From Deltaproteobacteria bacterium (lineage in GTDB: Bacteria > Desulfobacterota > Syntrophorhabdia > Syntrophorhabdales > Syntrophorhabdaceae): a stretch of DNA of 6,266 bases. The stretch spans positions 1-6,266 of the forward strand of contig DNYO01000024.1 of NCBI GenBank assembly GCA_003506795.1. The letters run 5' to 3'. The notes under the pieces were generated by a model that did not search any database, was not told the DNA's origin, and saw nothing but the letters and a program-made list of their open reading frames with translations. Below, in pieces: positions 5,298 through 6,266 of the stretch; the first letter of the stretch is position 1, and each line of letters begins with the position of its first letter. The position numbers and the translations under genes are program-made.

Positions 5298-6266
5298 CCC
5301 GACCATCACCGTTTCTTCGGCGTAGGCGATGCTTTTCTTGCGTGATGCCAGGGTCAACGCGAGGGCCAGCGTAAGGGGACCGACGCGCCCTGCGAACATG
5401 AGTAGAATGGTGGCGATCTTTTGTGTAACGTTCATCTGGGGCGTGACGCCCATGGAGAGGCCAACCGTCCCGAAGGCCGAAACCGCCTCAAAGAGATATT
5501 CCAGAAAGAAATGGCGGCTCCTGTCCGGCGGCAATGCGGATGACTGGGTAAAAAGGAGGACCGAGGTGATGAGCACTATCGAAAAGGCCGAGGCGAAGAT
5601 GATGGAGATCGTTTTCGTGACCGTTTCCTGGGGGATGGTCCTGTTGAATACGTTGACGTGTTGACTTCCCTTGAGGCGGTTCCAGATCAGCAGGAAAAGT
5701 ATGGCGCCGCTTGTAGTCTTCACTCCTCCGCCCGTGGAACCAGGAGAGGCCCCGATGAACATGAGGATTATGATTATCAGGATGCTGTCGTTGGTGAGTG
5801 TGCCTACATCGACGGTATTAAAACCGCAGGTCCTCGCGGTGACCGATTGGAAGAAGGCAACGAGAAAACGTGACAGGACAGTGAGATCCTTCATCAGGTG
5901 GTTCCTTTCGAGGGCGTAGATAAGTATAGTCCCCGCTGCAATGAGAATGCAGGTAGTAATTATGACAATCTTCGAATGGATCGAAAGCCTCTTCTTCCGG
6001 CCCTTGAAACGGTCGACGACTTCATGAATGACGACAAATCCGATTCCGCCGACGATGATGAGCAGGATTATTGTGAGGTTAACCCCCGGGTGGTCACGAT
6101 ATGACATCAAGCTGTCGGAAAAGATTGAGTATCCGCAATTGTTGAAAGCGGATACGGCGTGGTAGAGAGCTCGCCACAGGACGGAACCGATTTCGGCATC
6201 CCCGAAAAAAAACAGGAAGAGCAGCGCCGTTCCTGTCGCTTCAATGATAACGGTATATAACAAGAC
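5295..6266 (-). CDS. ktrB: KtrB/TrkH-family potassium uptake channel subunit (5' end cut by window edge)
   Basis: This is the membrane pore subunit of a Ktr/Trk potassium uptake system. The reading frame is open to the right edge, so the 323 residues seen are the C-terminal part; family members of about 440-480 residues imply that roughly 120-150 residues, including the first pore loop, lie outside. Three of the four pore-loop repeats are visible, each with its filter glycine: AFNNCGYS (about residues 40-47 of the visible part), TARTCGFNT, and SAFGTVGLSMG near the C-terminus. The conserved GASPGSTGGGVKT stretch, which precedes the intramembrane gating loop of the third repeat, and the GRVGPLT motif of the last helix are present. 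The stop codon is 12 bases before ktrA, so the two are probably cotranscribed. The single-RCK partner favours a KtrAB over a TrkAH system. An internal TTG near the edge is not a credible start. Family assignment is firm; ion preference (K+, possibly Na+-dependent) is inferred. Confidence 0.93.
   Translation of the reverse strand, partial: VLLYTVIIEATGTALLFLFFFGDAEIGSVLWRALYHAVSAFNNCGYSIFSDSLMSYRDHPGVNLTIILLIIVGGIGFVVIHEVVDRFKGRKKRLSIHSKIVIITTCILIAAGTILIYALERNHLMKDLTVLSRFLVAFFQSVTARTCGFNTVDVGTLTNDSILIIIILMFIGASPGSTGGGVKTTSGAILFLLIWNRLKGSQHVNVFNRTIPQETVTKTISIIFASAFSIVLITSVLLFTQSSALPPDRSRHFFLEYLFEAVSAFGTVGLSMGVTPQMNVTQKIATILLMFAGRVGPLTLALALTLASRKKSIAYAEETVMVG

Noticed and set aside
6261..6263. 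TTG codon as a start for ktrB
   Set aside because: The frame is open to the window edge, and starting here would remove the first pore repeat that all KtrB/TrkH proteins need. The gene is simply truncated by the window.
1..6266. Mobile elements, CRISPR arrays, tRNA or rRNA genes
   Set aside because: No direct repeat array, transposase-like frame, tRNA cloverleaf or rRNA-like sequence was seen; the window is almost fully used by seven co-oriented genes.

Overview
The window holds seven genes, all on the minus strand, so transcription runs from high to low coordinates. The rightmost and leftmost genes are cut by the window edges. The sequence looks like a bacterium that carries a V-type (V/A-type) rotary ATPase, with moderate to high GC, tight packing and strong Shine-Dalgarno sites. 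The genes alone do not allow a confident placement below Bacteria.

Layout in transcription order: (1) a two-gene potassium-uptake module, ktrB/trkH (channel subunit, 5' end missing, 5295-6266) and ktrA/trkA (cytoplasmic RCK gating subunit, 4638-5282), 12 bases apart; (2) a 183-base intergenic stretch (4455-4637) with a stem-loop, a good candidate promoter (TTGACA) and a short palindrome; (3) the first five genes of a V-type ATPase operon in the order F(G/H)-I-K-E-C: the small stalk subunit (4143-4454), the large membrane subunit I/a (2064-4139), the proteolipid K/c (1521-2036), the stalk subunit E (906-1493) and the central subunit C/d (1-909, 3' end missing). This is the order of the Enterococcus hirae ntpFIKEC... 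operon. The remaining subunits (F, A, B, D in V-type naming) would be expected just beyond base 1.

How the genes fit together: E and F form the peripheral stalk, I and the K ring form the ion path in the membrane, and C couples the ring to the central shaft. The proteolipid is the four-helix (double-hairpin) type and keeps every side chain that forms the Na+ site in E. hirae NtpK, so Na+ is the likely coupling ion. A K+ uptake module beside a probable Na+ V-ATPase makes sense for Na+/K+ homeostasis and echoes E. hirae, whose ntp cluster ends with ntpJ, a KtrB/TrkH-type K+ transporter. Here the K+ genes are upstream instead, and the regulatory subunit is included.

I found no mobile element, CRISPR array, RNA gene or clearly new system. 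The points most worth a second look are the Na+ site, the K+/V-ATPase linkage, the loss of an ATP-contacting arginine in KtrA, and cysteines in two KtrB selectivity-filter segments.
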